A stretch of DNA of 64,000 nucleotides from Paracoccus isoporae (GTDB taxonomy: Bacteria > Pseudomonadota > Alphaproteobacteria > Rhodobacterales > Rhodobacteraceae). Below are positions 24,189 to 33,680 of the stretch, piece after piece. The stretch lies in the NCBI RefSeq assembly GCF_900101865.1, contig NZ_FNAH01000002.1, forward strand, positions 310,001-374,000, read 5' to 3'. The translations under genes and the position numbers were made by a program. The notes beneath the pieces are model-generated. The model was given only the letters and a program-made list of their open reading frames with translations. It searched no databases and had not been told where the DNA came from. Positions within the stretch are counted from its first letter, which is position 1. Each line of letters opens with the position of its first letter.

Positions 24189-24821
24189 ATGGATCGGACC
24201 GGACTTCTCATCATCTTGTCATCGCCGTCCGGGGCGGGAAAATCCACCCTGGCGCGGCGTCTGATCGACTGGGATGACTGCCTGTCCTTCTCCGTCTCTG
24301 CGACCACGCGCCCCGCCCGGCCGGGCGAGATCGACGGCCAGCATTACCATTTCCTGGACCGCGCGGCCTTTGCCGACCTGGTGGCGGGGGGCGAGATGCT
24401 GGAACATGCCGAGGTGTTCGGCAATCTCTACGGCTCGCCCCGTGCCCCGGTCGAGGCCGCGATGGAAGCCGGGCGCGATACGATCTTCGACGTGGACTGG
24501 CAGGGCGGCCAGCAGATCCGCGCCTCGGCGCTCGGCCCGCATGTGGTCAGCATCTTCATCCTTCCGCCCTCGCTGCCGGAACTGGAACGCCGGCTGATTG
24601 CGCGCGGGCAGGATTCGGCCGAGGTGATCGCCGGGCGGATGGAGAAGAGCCGGGGCGAGATTTCCCACTGGGCCGAGTATGATTATGTCTTGGTCAATGA
24701 CGATCTGGACCGGACCTTCGAGCGGCTGACGGCCATCCTGACCGCCGAGCGTCTGCGGCGGGAGCGGCAGAAGGGGCTGGGGCGGTTCGTGAAACGCTTG
24801 ATGGAGGGAGAGCAGCCATGA
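24189..24821 (+). CDS. gmk: guanylate kinase
   Basis: Phosphorylates GMP to GDP for nucleotide supply. 210 residues, full length. P-loop [14 protein letters not shown] (about 11-24), GMP-binding region [16 protein letters not shown] with YHF downstream, and the [12 protein letters not shown] stretch. The ATG is preceded by GGGGGCGGC. Its stop overlaps the start of the gamma-carbonic-anhydrase-like gene (ATGA), so the two are coupled. Confidence 0.97.
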   Translation: MDRTGLLIILSSPSGAGKSTLARRLIDWDDCLSFSVSATTRPARPGEIDGQHYHFLDRAAFADLVAGGEMLEHAEVFGNLYGSPRAPVEAAMEAGRDTIFDVDWQGGQQIRASALGPHVVSIFILPPSLPELERRLIARGQDSAEVIAGRMEKSRGEISHWAEYDYVLVNDDLDRTFERLTAILTAERLRRERQKGLGRFVKRLMEGEQP

Positions 24822-25339
24822 TCTGGGAACTGGACGGCGTTGCGCCGCAAATCGCGGAGGATGCCTGGATCGCGCCCGATGCGCAGATCATGGGGCGGGT
24901 GGTGATCGAGCCCGGCGCCAGCATCTGGTGGGGCGCGGTGCTGCGCGGCGATAATGACGAGATCCGCATCGGGCGCGGCTCGAACGTGCAGGATCTGTGC
25001 TGCCTGCACACCGATCCGGGCTTTCCGCTGGTCATCGGGGAAAACGTGACGGTGGGGCACCGCGCCATGCTGCATGGCTGCCGGATCGGGGATGGCAGCC
25101 TGATCGGCATGGGCGCCACGGTGCTGAACGGGGCCTCGGTCGGCTCGGGTTCGCTGGTGGGGGCGGCGGCGCTAATCTCGGAAGGCAAGGAGATCCCCGA
25201 CCATGTGCTGGTCATGGGCGCCCCTGGCCGGGTGGTGCGCGAGATCGACGAGTCGGGCCGTCAGGATCTGCTGAACTCCGCCGCGCGATACCGCGACAAT
25301 GCCGCGCGCTTCCGGGGCGGGCTGAAACGGCTGGACTAG
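24818..25339 (+). CDS. gamma-carbonic-anhydrase-like hexapeptide-repeat protein
   Basis: A 173-residue left-handed beta-helix protein of the YrdA/PaaY/gamma-CA group. Hexapeptide repeats run through most of the chain ([14 protein letters not shown]…[12 protein letters not shown]…), with candidate zinc-ligand histidines in CLHTDPG and GHRAMLHGC. The family includes carbonic anhydrases, thioesterases and proteins without known activity, so catalysis is not certain. Its start overlaps gmk by 4 bases and the PhoR-like kinase follows 1 base after its stop; all three form one operon. Confidence 0.9.
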   Translation: MIWELDGVAPQIAEDAWIAPDAQIMGRVVIEPGASIWWGAVLRGDNDEIRIGRGSNVQDLCCLHTDPGFPLVIGENVTVGHRAMLHGCRIGDGSLIGMGATVLNGASVGSGSLVGAAALISEGKEIPDHVLVMGAPGRVVREIDESGRQDLLNSAARYRDNAARFRGGLKRLD

Positions 25340-25340
25340 G

Positions 25341-26435
25341 GTGAGCGGGCTTTCGGTGCAGGATCTGATCGCGGCGCTGCCGATGGCGGTGCTGGCGGTG
25401 GATGAGGAGGCGCGGGTCACGGCGGCGAACGCGGCCGCCGGCACCTTGCTGGGCGATCAGTTGACCAACCGGCCCTTCGTCACCGTGCTGCGCCATCCGG
25501 TGATCGTGCAGGCGGTCGATTCCGTGCTCCATCCCGATCCGGCCAGCGTGCCGCTGCATGATCCGACGCCGGGGCGGGTGCAGTTCGGCGGGTATCGCAA
25601 CCGCGCGACGCTCTCGGCGCGGGGGCGGGACTTCATGGCCGAGGTGACGGTCTCGGCGCTGCCGGAGGGGCGCGGCGCGCTGATCGTGATCGAGGACAGC
25701 TCGGGCGTCGAGCAGGCCGAGCAGTTGCGCCGCGATTTCGTCGCCAATGTCAGCCATGAGCTGCGCACGCCCCTGACCGCGATGATGGGTTTCATCGAGA
25801 CACTGCGCGGCCCGGCCCGCGACGATGCCGCCGCCCGCGACAAGTTCCTGTCGATCATGGAGACCGAGGCCGGGCGGATGAACCGACTGGTGCTGGATCT
25901 GCTGTCGCTGAGCCGGGTCGAATCCGAGGAACGCCGCCGCCCTGCCGAATCCCTCGATCTGGCGGTGATCGTGCGCAGCGTCGCCGCCACGCTGGCGCCG
26001 CAATCCCAGTCCAAGGGGGTGCGCATCGAGGTGGCGAATGCCGATTCGCCGGTGATCGCGGCGGGGGATCCCGACCAGCTCACCCAGGTCTTTCACAATC
26101 TCGTGGAGAACGCGGTGAAATATGGCGGCAGCGGCGGGGTGGTGACGCTGCGGCTGGGTCAGATCGACCATGAGCCGACGCTGCGCGGCCCGGCGAATTT
26201 CGTCTCGGTCGAGGATCGGGGCGAAGGCATCGACGAGATGCATCTGCCGCGCCTGACCGAGCGGTTCTATCGCATCGACAAGCACCGCTCGCGCCAGCAG
26301 GGCGGCACCGGGCTGGGGCTGGCCATCGTGAAACATATCGTCAGCCGCCATCGCGGCAAGCTGCGCATCGAATCCGAACGCGGGCGCGGCTCGACCTTCA
26401 CGGTGATCCTGCCGGCGGTTGCGGCGCGGGGCTGA
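25341..26435 (+). CDS. PhoR-like sensor histidine kinase
   Basis: 364-residue histidine kinase without a predicted membrane segment. N-terminal PAS-like region (about 1-125), HisKA domain with H-box FVANVSHELRTPLTA (His139), then HATPase_c with N-box FHNLVENAVKYGG, G1 EDRGEGID and G2 QGGTGLGLAIVKH. The C-terminal half matches PhoR (phosphate sensing), but there is no phoB, phoU or pst gene alongside, so the substrate response regulator lies elsewhere. The GTG start lies 1 base after the upstream stop, indicating translational coupling with the gamma-CA-like gene. Confidence 0.88.
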   Translation: MSGLSVQDLIAALPMAVLAVDEEARVTAANAAAGTLLGDQLTNRPFVTVLRHPVIVQAVDSVLHPDPASVPLHDPTPGRVQFGGYRNRATLSARGRDFMAEVTVSALPEGRGALIVIEDSSGVEQAEQLRRDFVANVSHELRTPLTAMMGFIETLRGPARDDAAARDKFLSIMETEAGRMNRLVLDLLSLSRVESEERRRPAESLDLAVIVRSVAATLAPQSQSKGVRIEVANADSPVIAAGDPDQLTQVFHNLVENAVKYGGSGGVVTLRLGQIDHEPTLRGPANFVSVEDRGEGIDEMHLPRLTERFYRIDKHRSRQQGGTGLGLAIVKHIVSRHRGKLRIESERGRGSTFTVILPAVAARG

Positions 26436-26489
26436 ACTTGTCGCCAGCCCCGCAAGCGACTATCTGGGGCGCAAGCAATGGAGTTGGCG

Positions 26490-27617
26490 ATGACGCATAA
26501 CCCGATCCGGCCCTGGCGCAATATCGAACGGCGCAGATCGCGCCAGATCATGGTCGGCACCGTCCCGGTCGGCGGCGACGCACCGATCAGCGTGCAGACC
26601 ATGACCAACACCGATGGCCATGACGTGCGCGCGACGCTGGACCAGGTGATCCGCGCCGCCGATGCCGGGGCCGATATCGTCCGCATCTCGGCACCCGATC
26701 AGGAGACCACCAAGGCGCTGCGCGAGATCTGCCGCGAAAGCCCGGTCCCGATCGTGGCCGACATCCATTTCCACTACAAGCGCGCCATCGAGGCCGCCGA
26801 GGCGGGTGCGGCCTGTCTGCGCATCAATCCCGGCAATATCGGCAGTGCGGAGCGCGTGGCCGAGGTGGTGCGCGCTGCCAAGGATCACGGCTGCTCGATC
26901 CGCATCGGGGTGAATGCCGGGTCGCTGGAAAAGCATCTGCTGGAGAAATATGGCGAGCCCTGCCCTGATGCGATGGTCGAGAGCGGGATGGACCACATCA
27001 AGCTGCTGCAGGATCACGATTTCCAGGAATTCAAGATCAGCGTGAAGGCCTCGGACGTGTTCCTGTCCGCCGCCGCCTATCAGCAACTGGCCGAGATCAC
27101 GGATGCGCCGATCCATTTGGGCATCACCGAGGCGGGCGGCTTGCGCGGCGGCACGGTGAAATCCGCCATCGGGCTCGGCAATCTTCTCTGGGCCGGGATC
27201 GGGGACACGATCCGGGTCAGCCTGTCCGCCGATCCGGTCGAGGAGGTCAAGGTCGGCTTCGAGATCCTGAAATCGCTGGGCCTGCGGACGCGTGGCGTGC
27301 AGATCATTTCCTGCCCGTCCTGCGCGCGTCAGGGCTTCGACGTCATCAAGACCGTCGAGATCCTGGAGGCGCGGCTGGAACATATCAAGACGCCGATGTC
27401 GCTGTCGATCATCGGCTGCGTGGTGAACGGGCCGGGCGAGGCGCTTATGACCGATATCGGGTTTACCGGCGGCGGCGCAGGGTCGGGCATGGTCTACATG
27501 GCCGGGCGGCAGGACCACAAGATGAGTAATGACCAGATGGTCGATCACATCGTCGAACTTGTCGAGGAACGCGCCGCGAGGATCGAGGCGCAGAACACCG
27601 CGGAAGCGGCGGAATAG
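26490..27617 (+). CDS. ispG: 4-hydroxy-3-methylbut-2-enyl diphosphate synthase IspG
   Basis: [4Fe-4S] enzyme of the MEP isoprenoid pathway, converting MEcPP to HMBPP with flavodoxin or ferredoxin. 375 residues from ATG 26490; an ATG at 26478 is in frame, but GGAG at 26480-26483 sits 6 bases before 26490. Motifs: [18 protein letters not shown] at the N-terminus, [21 protein letters not shown], and cluster cysteines in [11 protein letters not shown] and [10 protein letters not shown]. It stands alone between the kinase and the dsbA-type gene. Confidence 0.97.
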   Translation: MTHNPIRPWRNIERRRSRQIMVGTVPVGGDAPISVQTMTNTDGHDVRATLDQVIRAADAGADIVRISAPDQETTKALREICRESPVPIVADIHFHYKRAIEAAEAGAACLRINPGNIGSAERVAEVVRAAKDHGCSIRIGVNAGSLEKHLLEKYGEPCPDAMVESGMDHIKLLQDHDFQEFKISVKASDVFLSAAAYQQLAEITDAPIHLGITEAGGLRGGTVKSAIGLGNLLWAGIGDTIRVSLSADPVEEVKVGFEILKSLGLRTRGVQIISCPSCARQGFDVIKTVEILEARLEHIKTPMSLSIIGCVVNGPGEALMTDIGFTGGGAGSGMVYMAGRQDHKMSNDQMVDHIVELVEERAARIEAQNTAEAAE

Positions 27618-27674
27618 CCGCGCCCGCAGCAGGCGGGTATTTGGGTGAAGGAGAAACCCTGACCGGCTTGTCGG

Positions 27675-28430
27675 TCAGCCGCCGGTGGACGCGCGGGCCT
27701 CTTCGATCACCGGGACGATGCCGGTCTGGGGCATGCCGCGCAGCAGCGTGTCGCCGATGATGAAGCTGGGCGTGCCGGAGATGTTCAGCGCCTGCGCCAG
27801 CCTTGCATTCTCGCGCAGCACATCGGTCACGTCATCGCCGTTCATCGCCGCGATGACGGCATCGGTGTCGAAGCCCATCTTCTCGGCGATGGCCCGCAGC
27901 CCGTCCGGTGTCACATTGCCGCGCATGCTGTAGAAATGGTCATGGACCTGCTTGTAGGCGTCGTCGCCCTCGATCTGCTTGACGGCGATGGCGAAGCGCG
28001 CGGCCAGCTCGCTCTCCTCGCCCAGGATCGGCAGATCCTTCAGGATCAGGCGCAGATTGCCGTCGCGGGCGAGCACCTCCTCGACATGCGGAAAGGCCTG
28101 CCGGCAGACGCCGCAGCGGTAATCGATGAATTCCACCACCGTCACGTCGCCATCGGGATTGCCGCCCACCCAGCTGACGCCGTCCTCGTAGATCTGGTCG
28201 GAACGCTGCGCGATCATCGCGGCGTCGTTTTCGGCCTCGCCGGCCAGCCGGCGCTGTTCGAGCGCGTTCATCGCTTCGATCAGCACGTCGGGATTTTCCA
28301 GAAGGTAGTCGCGCACCGCCCCGCCGAAAGCCTGTTTCTCGGCCTCCGACATCGCGCCGGGATCGAAGGCCAGGGCCGGGCTGGCGGTCATCATCAGGGC
28401 GGCGATCAGGGCGTTCGCAAGGGGTTTCAT
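27675..28430 (-). CDS. DsbA-family periplasmic thiol:disulfide protein
   Basis: A 251-residue exported thioredoxin-fold protein. Signal peptide about 1-21 (ALMMTASPALA). The active site is Cys106-Gly-Val-Cys109 within FIDYRCGVCRQAFP, and the cis-Pro loop is SGTPSFII. This CGVC pattern with a long N-terminal helix is like the Com1/BdbD-type DsbA group. The start ATG at 28430 gives the signal peptide; a longer open frame (to 29747) runs antisense to the aminotransferase and is a shadow. Divergent from the aminotransferase with a 111-base gap. Confidence 0.93.
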   Translation of the reverse strand: MKPLANALIAALMMTASPALAFDPGAMSEAEKQAFGGAVRDYLLENPDVLIEAMNALEQRRLAGEAENDAAMIAQRSDQIYEDGVSWVGGNPDGDVTVVEFIDYRCGVCRQAFPHVEEVLARDGNLRLILKDLPILGEESELAARFAIAVKQIEGDDAYKQVHDHFYSMRGNVTPDGLRAIAEKMGFDTDAVIAAMNGDDVTDVLRENARLAQALNISGTPSFIIGDTLLRGMPQTGIVPVIEEARASTGG

Positions 28431-28541
28431 CGGGCGCAGCTCCGTTTCGGTGTCGGCGCGGAGCGTGGCGCGGATTGCCCGGAAAGACAAGCCACGCGCG
28501 CGTGAAGCGCTTGACCAGCAGGTCAGGGGACATGCATAGAC

Positions 28542-29702
28542 ATGGCGAAAGGGGCCGGGATGCGGATGCGGCAATCGAAACGGGGTCAGGTCGAGGCGTT
28601 CATCGTTATGGACGTGATGGAGGCCGCGCGCCGGGCCGAGGCGGAGGGGCGCCACATCATCCATATGGAGGTCGGCCAGCCCGCCACCGGGGCACCGGCT
28701 GCGGCGCGCGCCGCATTGCAGGCGCGGCTGGATCGGCCGCTCGGCTATACCGTGGCGCTTGGCCTGCCCGAACTGCGCGCCGGAATCGCAGCGCTGTATG
28801 ACCGGTGGTACGGCGTCGATCTCGATCCCACTCGGGTGGTGGTGACGGCGGGGGCGTCGGGGGCCTTCACCCTGGCCTTCGCCGCGCTCTTCGATGCGGG
28901 CGACCGGGTGGCGATGGGCGATCCGGGCTATCCCAGCTATCGCCAGATCCTGCGTGCGATGTCGCTCAGCCCGGTGGCGATCCCGACCTTGCCCGAGCAT
29001 CGCTATCAGCCGTGCCCGCAGGAGATCCCGGCCGATGTGCAGGGGCTGATGCTGGCCTCGCCCGGCAACCCGTCCGGCACGATGCTGGGACCGCAGGCAT
29101 TTCGCACGCTTCTGGATCGCGCGGCGGAGCTTGGGGTCAGCGTGATCTCGGACGAGATCTATCACGGGCTCAGCTATGGCGAACGCTGCCACTCGGCGCT
29201 CGAGTTCAGCGATGATGTCTACGTGGTGAACTCCTTTTCCAAGTATTTCTCGATGACCGGCTGGCGGATCGGCTGGATGGTGGTGCCCGAGGCGCATATC
29301 CGCACCGTGGAGCGGCTGGCGCAGAACATGTTCATCTGCCCGCCCCATGCCAGCCAGATCGCTGCACTCGGGGCGCTTGATGCGATGGAGGAATGCGAAG
29401 GGTTCCGCGCCGTCTATGCCGAGAACCGCCGCCGTCTGATGGATGCGCTGCCCAAGATCGGCTTCGACCGCATCGCGCCGCCGGACGGGGCGTTCTATGT
29501 CTATGCCGACGTCTCGGCCATGACCGATGACAGCCTGCGCTTCTGCGGCGAGATCCTGGAGCGCGCGGGCGTGGCGGTGACGCCGGGGCTGGATTTCGAT
29601 CCGATGCGCGGGCGCCGGACGATCCGGCTGTCCTATGCCGGCAGCACTGACGATATCGCCGAGGGCATTGCCCGGCTGTCGAGTTTCATGGCGTCCAGAT
29701 GA
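28542..29702 (+). CDS. class I/II pyridoxal-phosphate aminotransferase
   Basis: 386-residue aspartate/aromatic-type aminotransferase. The PLP lysine is Lys234 in NSFSKYFSMTGWRIGW; other fold-type I marks are SPGNPSGTML (substrate-carboxylate Asn loop), ISDEIYHGLSYG (PLP Asp/Tyr) and RRTIRLSYAG (C-terminal Arg). The substrate cannot be told from sequence alone. The start of the amidase gene overlaps its stop (ATGA), so the two are coupled. Confidence 0.92.
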   Translation: MAKGAGMRMRQSKRGQVEAFIVMDVMEAARRAEAEGRHIIHMEVGQPATGAPAAARAALQARLDRPLGYTVALGLPELRAGIAALYDRWYGVDLDPTRVVVTAGASGAFTLAFAALFDAGDRVAMGDPGYPSYRQILRAMSLSPVAIPTLPEHRYQPCPQEIPADVQGLMLASPGNPSGTMLGPQAFRTLLDRAAELGVSVISDEIYHGLSYGERCHSALEFSDDVYVVNSFSKYFSMTGWRIGWMVVPEAHIRTVERLAQNMFICPPHASQIAALGALDAMEECEGFRAVYAENRRRLMDALPKIGFDRIAPPDGAFYVYADVSAMTDDSLRFCGEILERAGVAVTPGLDFDPMRGRRTIRLSYAGSTDDIAEGIARLSSFMASR

Positions 29703-30886
29703 TCCGGGTGATCTGGCTGTTCCTGATGCTGGCCTGGCCGCTGGCATCCGCGGCGCAGGATGTACCGCGCATCAAGACCGGGGCGACCCGCGCCGTGGCC
29801 GATGGCGACGGTCTGGAGTTGGACCTGCGGCTGAGCGGGCCGGCGCCCTATCGGCTGATGCTGCTCGACCAGCCGAAGCGCCTGGTGATCGATGTGAAGG
29901 CGGCACCTGGTGCGGACGCGGCGGACGTGTTCGACGGGGCGGAGAATTTTGCCGCCGTGCGCGCCGCCCCGTTCCGCGCCGGCTGGACGCGGATGGTGTT
30001 CGAGCTGCGCGAGCCTTATGCGGTGCGCAGCGCCGTCATGCGCACCGCGGCACCGGGCGCGACCGGGCTGTCGCTGCGCCTGTCGCCGGTCGCGGCGGAG
30101 GATTACGACGGCGCCACCAACGCCATGTCGGCGCTGTGGAACCTGCCGCAGCCCACGACGCCGGTGCTGGACCCGTCCCGCCCGCAGCCGCTGCGCATCG
30201 CGATCGACCCCGGCCATGGCGGCATTGATGCCGGTGCGGTGGCCGCGGGGCTGCGCGAGGCCGATCTGATGCTGGACTTCGCCCATGAGCTGACAGAAAA
30301 GCTGATCCGCGCCGGGTTCGAGGTCGTGCTGACCCGGCGAAAGGACGTGTTTGTCGGACTGGAGGCACGGATGACCGAGGCGCGGGCCTCGAACGCCGAT
30401 CTGCTGATCTCGCTCCATGCCGATGCGCTGCCCGAAGGTCAGGCGGCGGGGGCGGCGATCTTTACCTGGAACAGCCAGGCCGATGACCGCGCCTCGCGCC
30501 AGCTGGCCGCGCGCCACGACCGTGCCGACCTGGTGGCCGGGCTGGACCTGCAGGGCACGGATGACCAGATTGCCGAGACGTTGATGGACATGGCCCGCGC
30601 CGACACCCAGCCCCGGTCCGAAGCACTTGCCAAGCATATCTCGGCGGAACTGGCGCAGGCGGGGCTCGCAATGCATCGCAACCCGGTCAAGGGGGCGGCG
30701 TTCAGCGTGCTGAAATCGCCGGACATCCCGTCCCTGTTGCTGGAGCTGGGATTCCTGACCGATCCCGGCGACCGGGACCGGCTGACCGATCCGGGATGGC
30801 GGGCCCAGATGTCGCGCGCCGTCACCGACGGCATCACCGCCTGGCTCGATGACGATGCGGCCCTTGCCGAACTGCGCCGCCATTGA
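29699..30886 (+). CDS. amiC: N-acetylmuramoyl-L-alanine amidase (AmiC type)
   Basis: Cleaves peptide from glycan in septal peptidoglycan. Signal peptide about 1-18 (WPLASAAQ), AMIN domain (about 25-135) that directs the enzyme to the septum, then an Amidase_3 zinc domain with DPGHGGIDAGAV, the EADLMLDFAHEL Glu, SLHADALPEG and LLELGFLTDPGDRD. 395 residues, typical. The ATG overlaps the aminotransferase stop. Next on this strand is mrcA, with its own promoter, so the neighbourhood is envelope-related. Confidence 0.94.
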   Translation: MIRVIWLFLMLAWPLASAAQDVPRIKTGATRAVADGDGLELDLRLSGPAPYRLMLLDQPKRLVIDVKAAPGADAADVFDGAENFAAVRAAPFRAGWTRMVFELREPYAVRSAVMRTAAPGATGLSLRLSPVAAEDYDGATNAMSALWNLPQPTTPVLDPSRPQPLRIAIDPGHGGIDAGAVAAGLREADLMLDFAHELTEKLIRAGFEVVLTRRKDVFVGLEARMTEARASNADLLISLHADALPEGQAAGAAIFTWNSQADDRASRQLAARHDRADLVAGLDLQGTDDQIAETLMDMARADTQPRSEALAKHISAELAQAGLAMHRNPVKGAAFSVLKSPDIPSLLLELGFLTDPGDRDRLTDPGWRAQMSRAVTDGITAWLDDDAALAELRRH

Positions 30887-30943
30887 CCCCGGTCCTCGCC
30901 CGTCATTCCGCAACGGAAATCCGCGCTCTCACCCAAGCTTGTT

Positions 30944-30972
30944 TTGACCTGACGCCACGGCGCGTTTAAGAA
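30944..30972 (+). promoter_or_regulatory. sigma-70-type promoter for mrcA
   Basis: TTGACC at 30944-30949, 17-base spacer, TAAGAA at 30967-30972. The start codon is 30 bases downstream. The -35 matches 5 of 6 consensus positions, and it is the best promoter-like pair I saw in the window. Confidence 0.6.
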
Positions 30973-31001
30973 GCCGCGTATTCCTCATCAAGGGCTGCTG
31001 C

Positions 31002-33593
31002 GTGTTCCGGTTCATCCTTTCCTTTTTCGGATCGATTTTCTCGCTTCTCGTCACCGGGTTGATCTTCGGCCTGCTGATTCTGGGCGGGGTCTTCTGGACC
31101 TATTCGCGCGATCTGCCCAGCCATGAACAGCTCAGCCAATATGCGCCCAAGACCATCAGCCGGGTCTATTCGGGCGAGGGGCGGCTGATCGACGAGTTTG
31201 CCGAGGAGCGGCGGATCTTCGTGCCCGGGGAGGAAATCCCCGATCTGGTCAAGGAGGCCTTCGTCTCGGCCGAGGACAAGAATTTCTACCAGCATCACGG
31301 CTATGACATGCGCGGGATCATGGCGGCGGGGCGCGATGCGGTCATGTCGCGCGGCCAGAATGTGCGCGGGGCCTCGACCATCACCCAGCAGGTGATGAAG
31401 AACTTCCTGCTCTCCTCGGATCGCAGCGTCGAGCGCAAGGTGAAGGAACTGATCCTGGCGACGCGGCTGGAGCAGTCGCTGTCGAAGGACCAGATCCTGG
31501 AACTCTATCTCAACGAGATCTTCCTGGGCCAGAACAGCTATGGCGTGGCCGCCGCCGCGCAGACCTATTTCAACAAGACCCTGTCCGAGCTGGAACCACA
31601 CGAGGCCGCGACGCTGGCCGCCATGCCGCAGGCGCCAGGCCGCTATCATCCGGTCCGCGCCAAGGAGCGCGTGACCGAGCGGCGCAACTACGTGCTGCGC
31701 GAGATGTGGCAGAACGGCTATATCGACGAAGCCACGATGAAATCGGAGTCGGCCAAGCCGCTGCGCTCGGTTCAGAACGGCGATTTCGAGGCGTTCGCAG
31801 AGAAACTGCCGCCGCGCGACTATTTCACCGACGAAATCCGCCGCCAGCTCTCCGAGGAGTTCGGCGAGGATGAGTTCTTCGGCGGCGGTCTGACGATCCG
31901 CGCCACCGTCGAGCCGCATATGCAATCCGTCGCCTCCGACGCGCTGCGCAGCGCGCTCGAGGATTACGACCGCGGCCGCGGCATCTGGCATGGCGTGATC
32001 GAGACGCTGCCCGAGGAGGCGCTTGCCAGCGAGGCCGCGTGGCGCGCGGCCCTGTTCGATGTGAAGGCCGCCCCGCGCGACGTGCCGGGCTGGATGCCCG
32101 CCGTGATCCTGGAGGTCAGTGACGCCGGCAATGCCCGCATCGGCATCGAGGGGATCGAGGAGGATGCCGACGGCCACTGGGTGCCGGCCAAGGACGCGCA
32201 ATGGGCCCGCCCGGAGCGCGAGGACGGCTCGCTGGGCCCGCGGGCGCAGGGTGTGGGCGATCTGGCGCAGCCGGGCGATGTGGTCATGGTTGGCGCCATG
32301 ACCAGCGATGCCGATGGCAGCTTCATCCGCTGGACCCTGCGACAGGTGCCGGAGGTGCAGGGTGGCTTCATGGCGATGGACGTCAATACCGGCCGGGTGA
32401 TCGCCATGCAGGGCGGGTTTTCCTATCAATCCTCGGTGTTCAACCGCGCGACGCAGGCGATGCGCCAGCCCGGGTCGAGCTTCAAGCCCTTCGTCTATGC
32501 CGCAGCACTCGACAATGGCTATACCCCGGCGACCATCGTGGTGGACGAAGAAATCGCCATCAACACGCCGGACGGGATGTGGCGGCCCAAGAACGCCTCC
32601 AACCGCACCTATGGTCCGACACCGCTGCGCACCGGGATCGAGCAGTCGCGCAACCTGATGACGATCCGCGTCGCCCAGGATATCGGCATGCAGACCGTCG
32701 CCAACTATGCCGAGCGGTTCGGAGTCTATCCCGACGGGCAGATGCGGCCCTTCCTGGCGAATTCGCTCGGCGCGCAGGAAACCACGCTCTACAACATGGT
32801 CGCGGCCTATGCGATGTTCGCCAATGGCGGCGAGCGGGTGGAGCCGACGCTGGTGGACCGGGTGCAGGACCGGCGCGGCCGCACCGTCTATCGCCACGAT
32901 CAGCGCGATTGCGTGGGCTGTTCGCAGAACGCGCTGCCCGCCGGCACCGCGCCCGAGATCGACACCAACCGCGAACGGGTGATGGATGCGGTGACGGCGT
33001 ACCAGATCACCTCGATGATGGAAGGCGTGGTCAAGCGCGGCTCCGGCACCGGGGTCAATCTGCCGGTGCCGATCGCGGGCAAGACCGGGACCACCAATGA
33101 AGCCAAGGATGTGTGGTTCGTGGGCTTCTCCTCCAACATCGTGGCGGGGTGTTACCTGGGTTACGACCAGCCGCGCACCCTGGGCCAGAACGCGTATGGC
33201 GGCACGCTCTGCGTGCCGGTGTTCAATGCCTTCATGCGGCAGGCCGTGGCCGAGTATGGCGGCTCGGCCTTCAAGGTGCCGGAGGGCGGGTATTTCATGA
33301 AGATCGACCGCTTTACCGGCGCGCGGCTCTCGGCCGATGCCAGCGGCGCCAACGTCATCTCGGAATTCTTCCGCGACGGCACCACGCTGGACAGCGGCAT
33401 GGCCTATGTCGATGGCGGGTTCGAGCCGAAGATCATGCCGGCGGTGGACGGGCTGCCGCTGACGCTGAAGGCGCTTCCGGCGACCGGGGCAGGGACATAT
33501 GGCAGCAAGGCCGTCACCACCTCGACCGGGCAGCGCAAGGTCATCCCCGGCAAGGCCGATTTCGGCACCATCTCCTCGGGCGGGCTCTACTGA
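31002..33593 (+). CDS. mrcA: penicillin-binding protein 1A
   Basis: Bifunctional peptidoglycan synthase, 863 residues. N-terminal membrane anchor (about 2-30), GT51 glycosyltransferase domain with EDKNFYQHHGYD and ASTITQQVMKNFLL, an OB-like insert, then the transpeptidase domain with SxxK in RQPGSSFKPFVY, SxN in IEQSRNLMTI and KTG in GKTGTTNEAKD. GTG start at 31002. Preceded by a good promoter and followed by prfB after 87 bases. Confidence 0.97.
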   Translation: MFRFILSFFGSIFSLLVTGLIFGLLILGGVFWTYSRDLPSHEQLSQYAPKTISRVYSGEGRLIDEFAEERRIFVPGEEIPDLVKEAFVSAEDKNFYQHHGYDMRGIMAAGRDAVMSRGQNVRGASTITQQVMKNFLLSSDRSVERKVKELILATRLEQSLSKDQILELYLNEIFLGQNSYGVAAAAQTYFNKTLSELEPHEAATLAAMPQAPGRYHPVRAKERVTERRNYVLREMWQNGYIDEATMKSESAKPLRSVQNGDFEAFAEKLPPRDYFTDEIRRQLSEEFGEDEFFGGGLTIRATVEPHMQSVASDALRSALEDYDRGRGIWHGVIETLPEEALASEAAWRAALFDVKAAPRDVPGWMPAVILEVSDAGNARIGIEGIEEDADGHWVPAKDAQWARPEREDGSLGPRAQGVGDLAQPGDVVMVGAMTSDADGSFIRWTLRQVPEVQGGFMAMDVNTGRVIAMQGGFSYQSSVFNRATQAMRQPGSSFKPFVYAAALDNGYTPATIVVDEEIAINTPDGMWRPKNASNRTYGPTPLRTGIEQSRNLMTIRVAQDIGMQTVANYAERFGVYPDGQMRPFLANSLGAQETTLYNMVAAYAMFANGGERVEPTLVDRVQDRRGRTVYRHDQRDCVGCSQNALPAGTAPEIDTNRERVMDAVTAYQITSMMEGVVKRGSGTGVNLPVPIAGKTGTTNEAKDVWFVGFSSNIVAGCYLGYDQPRTLGQNAYGGTLCVPVFNAFMRQAVAEYGGSAFKVPEGGYFMKIDRFTGARLSADASGANVISEFFRDGTTLDSGMAYVDGGFEPKIMPAVDGLPLTLKALPATGAGTYGSKAVTTSTGQRKVIPGKADFGTISSGGLY

Positions 33594-33611
33594 CACTGCC
33601 GCAGCGCGCCG

Positions 33612-33635
33612 CGCCTGCCCTTGTGAGGGCGGGCG
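33612..33635 (+). other. hairpin between mrcA and prfB
   Basis: CGCCTGCCCT / AGGGCGGGCG (10-bp stem with one G·T pair, 4-base loop TGTG), with no T-run after it. It may stabilise the mrcA 3' end. A weak promoter pair for prfB overlaps it: TTGTGA at 33621-33626, 17 bases, TATCTC at 33644-33649. Confidence 0.4.
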
Positions 33636-33680
33636 TCTCGCGTTATCTCACCATCCACCCGTTACGGAAGGACCGACCCC

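Noticed and set aside
27660-27677. Hairpin TGACCG / CGGTCA over the dsbA-type stop
   Set aside because: Short stem and no T-run; not a convincing terminator.
30966-33596. Long open frame (876 codons) on the minus strand across mrcA
   Set aside because: A GC-rich shadow of the mrcA reading frame; no family features, and low-complexity composition rich in His, Arg, Leu.
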